From Ascidia mentula (Eukaryota > Chordata > Ascidiacea > Phlebobranchia > Ascidiidae): DNA of 64,000 nt. The notes beneath the pieces are model-generated. The model did not search any database and had not been told where the DNA came from. It saw only the letters and a program-made list of their open reading frames with translations. The position numbers were made by a program, and so were the translations under genes. How positions within the stretch are numbered: the stretch's first letter is position 1; each line of letters starts with the position of its first letter. Shown here one piece after another: positions 61,701 to 64,000 of the stretch. The stretch lies in the NCBI GenBank assembly GCA_947561715.1, contig OX387202.1, positions 7,949,001 through 8,013,000 on the forward strand, read 5' to 3'.

Positions 61701-64000
61701 TTGCAGTACAAGCTTTATTATACCGTGGAAAACGCTGATACTCCAGTATTGCTTTTGCGGTTGCACAACGTCTGTAACTATGCGATTTCAGCACTTGTCC
61801 ATTTTGCAGTATATGACTTTTCGATGAAAAATATTTTTTTGCAGTACAAGTTTTATTATACAGTGGAAAACGCTGATACTCCAGTATTGCTTTTGCGGTT
61901 GCACAACGTATGTAACTGTGCGATTTCAGCACTTGTCCATTTTGCAGTATATGACTTTTCGATGCAAAATAATTTTTTTCAGTACAAGCTTTATTATACA
62001 GTGGAAAACGCTGGTACTCCAGTATTGCTTTTGCGGTTGCACAACGTATGTAACTGAGCGATTTCAGCACTTGTCCATTTTGCAGTATATGATTTTTCGA
62101 TGAAAAATATTTTTTTGCAGTACAAGCTTTATTATACAGTGGAAAACGCTGATACTCCAGTATTGCGTTTGCGGTTGCACAACGTATGTAACTGTGCAAT
62201 TTCAGCACTTGTCCATTTTGCAGTATATGACTTTTCGATGAAAAATATTTTTTTGCAGTACAAGCTTTATTGTACAGTGGAAAACGCTGATACTCCAGTA
62301 TTGCTTTTGCGGTTGAACAACGTATGTAACTATGCGATTTCAGCACTTGTCCATTTTGCAGTATATGACTTTTCGATGAAAAATATTTTTTTGCAGTACA
62401 AGCTTTATTATACAGTGGAAAACGCTGATACTCCATTATTGCTTTTGCGGTTGCACAACGTATGTAACTGTGCGATTTCAGCACTTGTCCATTTTGCAGT
62501 ATATGACTTTTCGATGAAAAATATTAATTTGCAGTACAAGCTTTATTATACAGTGGAAAACGTTGATACTCCAGTATTGCTTTTGCGGTTGCACAACGTA
62601 TGTAACTATGCGATTTCAGCACTTGTCCATTTTGCAGTATATGACTTTTCGATGAAAAATATTTTTTTGCAGTACAAGCTTTATTATACAGTGGAAAACG
62701 CTGATACTCCAGTATTGCTTTTGCGGTTGCACAACGTATGTAACTATGCGATTTCAGCACTTGTCCATTTTGCAGTATATGACTTTTCGATGAAAAATAT
62801 TTTTTTGCAGTACAAGCTTTATTTTTCAGTGGAAAACGCTGATACTCCAGTATTGCTTTTGCGGTTGCACAAAGTATGTAACTATGCAATTTCAGCACTT
62901 GTCCATTTTGCAGTATATGACTTTTCGATGAAAAATATTTTTTTGCAGTACCAGCTTTATTATACAGTGGAAAACGCTGATACTCCAGTATTGCTTTTGC
63001 GGTTGCACAACGTATGTAACTATGAGATTTCAGCACTTGTCCATTTTGCAGTGTATGACTTTTCGACAAAAAATAATTTTTTCAGTACAAGCTTTATGAT
63101 ACAGTGGAAAACGCTGATACTCCAGTATTGCTTTTGCGGTTGCACAACGTATGTAACTATGCGATTTCAGCACTTGTCCATTTTGCAGTATATGACTTTT
63201 CGATGAAAAATAATTTTTTTCAGTACAAGCTTTATTATACAGTGGAAAACGCTGATACTCCAGTATTGCTTTTGCGGTTGCACAACGTATGTAACTATGC
63301 GATTTCAGCACTTGTCCATTTTGCAGTATATGACTTTTCGATGAAAAATATTTTTTTGCAGTACAAGCTTTATTATACAGTGGAAAACGCTGATACTCCA
63401 GTGTTGCTTTTGCGGTTGCACAACGTATGTAACTATGAGATTTCAGCACTTGTCCATTTTGCAGTGTATGACTTTTCGACAAAAAATAATTTTTTTCAGT
63501 ACAAGCTTTATTATACAGTGGAAAACGCTGATACTCCAGTATTGCTTTTGCGGTTGCACAACGTATGTAACTATGAGATTTTAGCACTTGTCCATTTTGC
63601 AGTGTATGACTTTTCGATAAAAAATAAAATTTTTTCAGTACAAGCTTTATTATACAGTGGAAAACGCTGATACTCCAGTATTGCTTTTGTGGTTGCACAA
63701 CGTATGTAACTGTGCGATTTCAGCACTTGTCCATTTTGCAGTATATGACTTTTCGATGAAAAATATTTTTTTGCAGTACAAGCTTTATTATACAGTGGAA
63801 AACGCTGATACTCCAGTATTGCTTTTGCGGTTGCACAACGTATGTAACTATGCGATTTCAGCACTTGTCCATTTTGCAGTATATAACTTTTCGATGAAAA
63901 ATATTTTTTTGCAGTACAAGCTTTATTTTTCAGTGGAAAACGCTGATACTCCAGTATTGCTTTTGCGGTTGCACAAAGTATGTAACTATGCAATTTCAGC
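61701..64000. repeat. HOR block C5, runs off the window
   Basis: The C order restarts with CGTCTGTAAC, CCATTATTGC (near 62434), ATATTAATTTGCAG (62524), CACAAAGTATG, a 6-T run at 63077-63082 and TATGATACAG. The match to 46366 is at +15734 bp (114 monomers plus 2 bp). Private changes are CCAGTGTTGC near 63398 and CAGTATATAAC near 63880. The last monomer is cut by the window end. Confidence 0.83.
63610..63640 (+). other. Extra A in the AATAAATTTTTT box
   Basis: The box reads AATAAAATTTTTT, one base longer than every other copy of this class in the window (for example 417 or 9110). It is a private 139-bp monomer. Confidence 0.8.

Larger units (their letters stand above)
7180..61702 (+). other. 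8-T length variants (139-bp monomers)
   Basis: The T-run of the ATATTTTTTTGCAG box is 8 instead of 7 T at 7180, 12839, 14081, 16151, 21257, 30504, 32023, 45961, 51344, 53414, 54656, 56313, 58383, 59625 and 61695 (first T given). All but 32023 sit in a GAATTTTCGA monomer. All of those except 7180 are followed by CCGTGG. The variant is therefore mostly inherited by descent within HORs, with 32023 as an independent event or a joint. Confidence 0.92.
13669..63082 (+). other. 6-T length variants (137-bp monomers)
   Basis: In GACAAAAAATAATT boxes the T-run is 6 instead of 7 at 13669, 14911, 17533, 22087, 52174, 54244, 57143, 59213, 60593 and 63077. All but 60593 are followed by CTTTATGATACAG, so they form one lineage present in E and in two C copies. 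The C1 copy (near 8563) keeps 7 T. Confidence 0.92.
1..64000. repeat. 138-bp satellite array, whole window
   Basis: Every part of the window is a tandem, same-orientation copy of one AT-rich 138-bp monomer. The 10-mer AGTACAAGCT at 13 recurs at 151 and so on to 63913, giving 463 periods with a net gain of 6 bp. That gain is explained by 17 one-base insertions and 11 one-base deletions, nearly all in the poly-A/poly-T segment. No flanking unique DNA, inversion, transposon or gene is present, and both array ends lie outside the window. Monomers differ by a small set of recurring substitutions that define classes; the classes are ordered in higher-order repeats. The consensus is about 35.5% G+C. 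Location at a centromere or in pericentromeric heterochromatin is inferred from architecture alone. Confidence 0.99.

Noticed and set aside
1-64000. CRISPR array
   Set aside because: There is no alternation of constant repeats and unique spacers; the entire 138 bp is conserved in every unit.
1-64000. Transposon, retroelement or virus-derived insertion
   Set aside because: No stretch departs from the 138-bp monomer, and no terminal repeats, target-site duplications or enzyme motifs were seen.
1-64000. tRNA, rRNA or other structured RNA genes
   Set aside because: No unique sequence is available to hold one, and no conserved tRNA or rRNA motif was recognised in the monomer.
1-64000. Inverted monomers or head-to-head array turn
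   Set aside because: The plus-strand 10-mer AGTACAAGCT or its variants stay in phase from 13 to 63913; no reverse-strand copy was seen.
1-64000. Naming the satellite family or species
   Set aside because: I do not recognise the monomer; a HindIII-per-monomer satellite is too common a property to identify a host.

Overview
The window holds one thing only: a continuous head-to-tail satellite DNA array with a 138-bp monomer, all monomers in the same orientation, running off both ends. The conserved 10-mer AGTACAAGCT recurs from position 13 to position 63913, which is 463 periods of 138 bp plus a net 6 bp. I traced those 6 bp to 17 one-base gains and 11 one-base losses. I found no gene, RNA gene, transposon, inverted monomer or unique spacer. 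The consensus monomer is about 35.5% G+C, carries one HindIII site (AAGCTT) and has 5 CpGs (observed/expected about 1.15).

Organism: a large eukaryotic genome, by inference a centromeric or pericentromeric heterochromatin block. The lack of CpG depletion fits a lineage with little germline CpG methylation, such as many insects and other invertebrates. The species and satellite family cannot be named from the sequence.

Layout: the monomers fall into recurring variant classes arranged in higher-order repeats (HORs). I call the families A, B, B', C, D and E. Order, with borders good to about one monomer: A 1-5375; B 5376-7185; C 7186-10440; B' 10441-12844; E 12845-16156; C 16157-19410; B' 19411-21262; E 21263-22915; A/D mosaic 22916-24430; A 24431-28837; B 28838-30509; C 30510-32020; A with D pieces 32021-42639; B 42640-45966; C 45967-48715; B' 48716-51349; E 51350-54661; B' 54662-56318; E 56319-61700; C 61701-64000. 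Private variants recur at exact multiples of 138 bp (9, 10, 11, 14, 15, 16 or 19 monomers locally; 36, 65, 100, 154 and 170 monomers at long range). This shows nested tandem and segmental duplication.

Coding: because 138 = 46 codons, long open frames exist on both strands (up to 2059 codons on minus, 1104 on plus). They look like by-products of the period. Most recurrent substitutions change the amino acid, stop-bearing monomers are part of the HORs, and one-base T-run changes shift the frame. I therefore annotate no CDS. The points worth a second look are the HOR architecture, the class-switch junctions, the splice-like GTATGT/T-run-AG signals that cut each monomer into 75 + 63 nt, and the very strict period.
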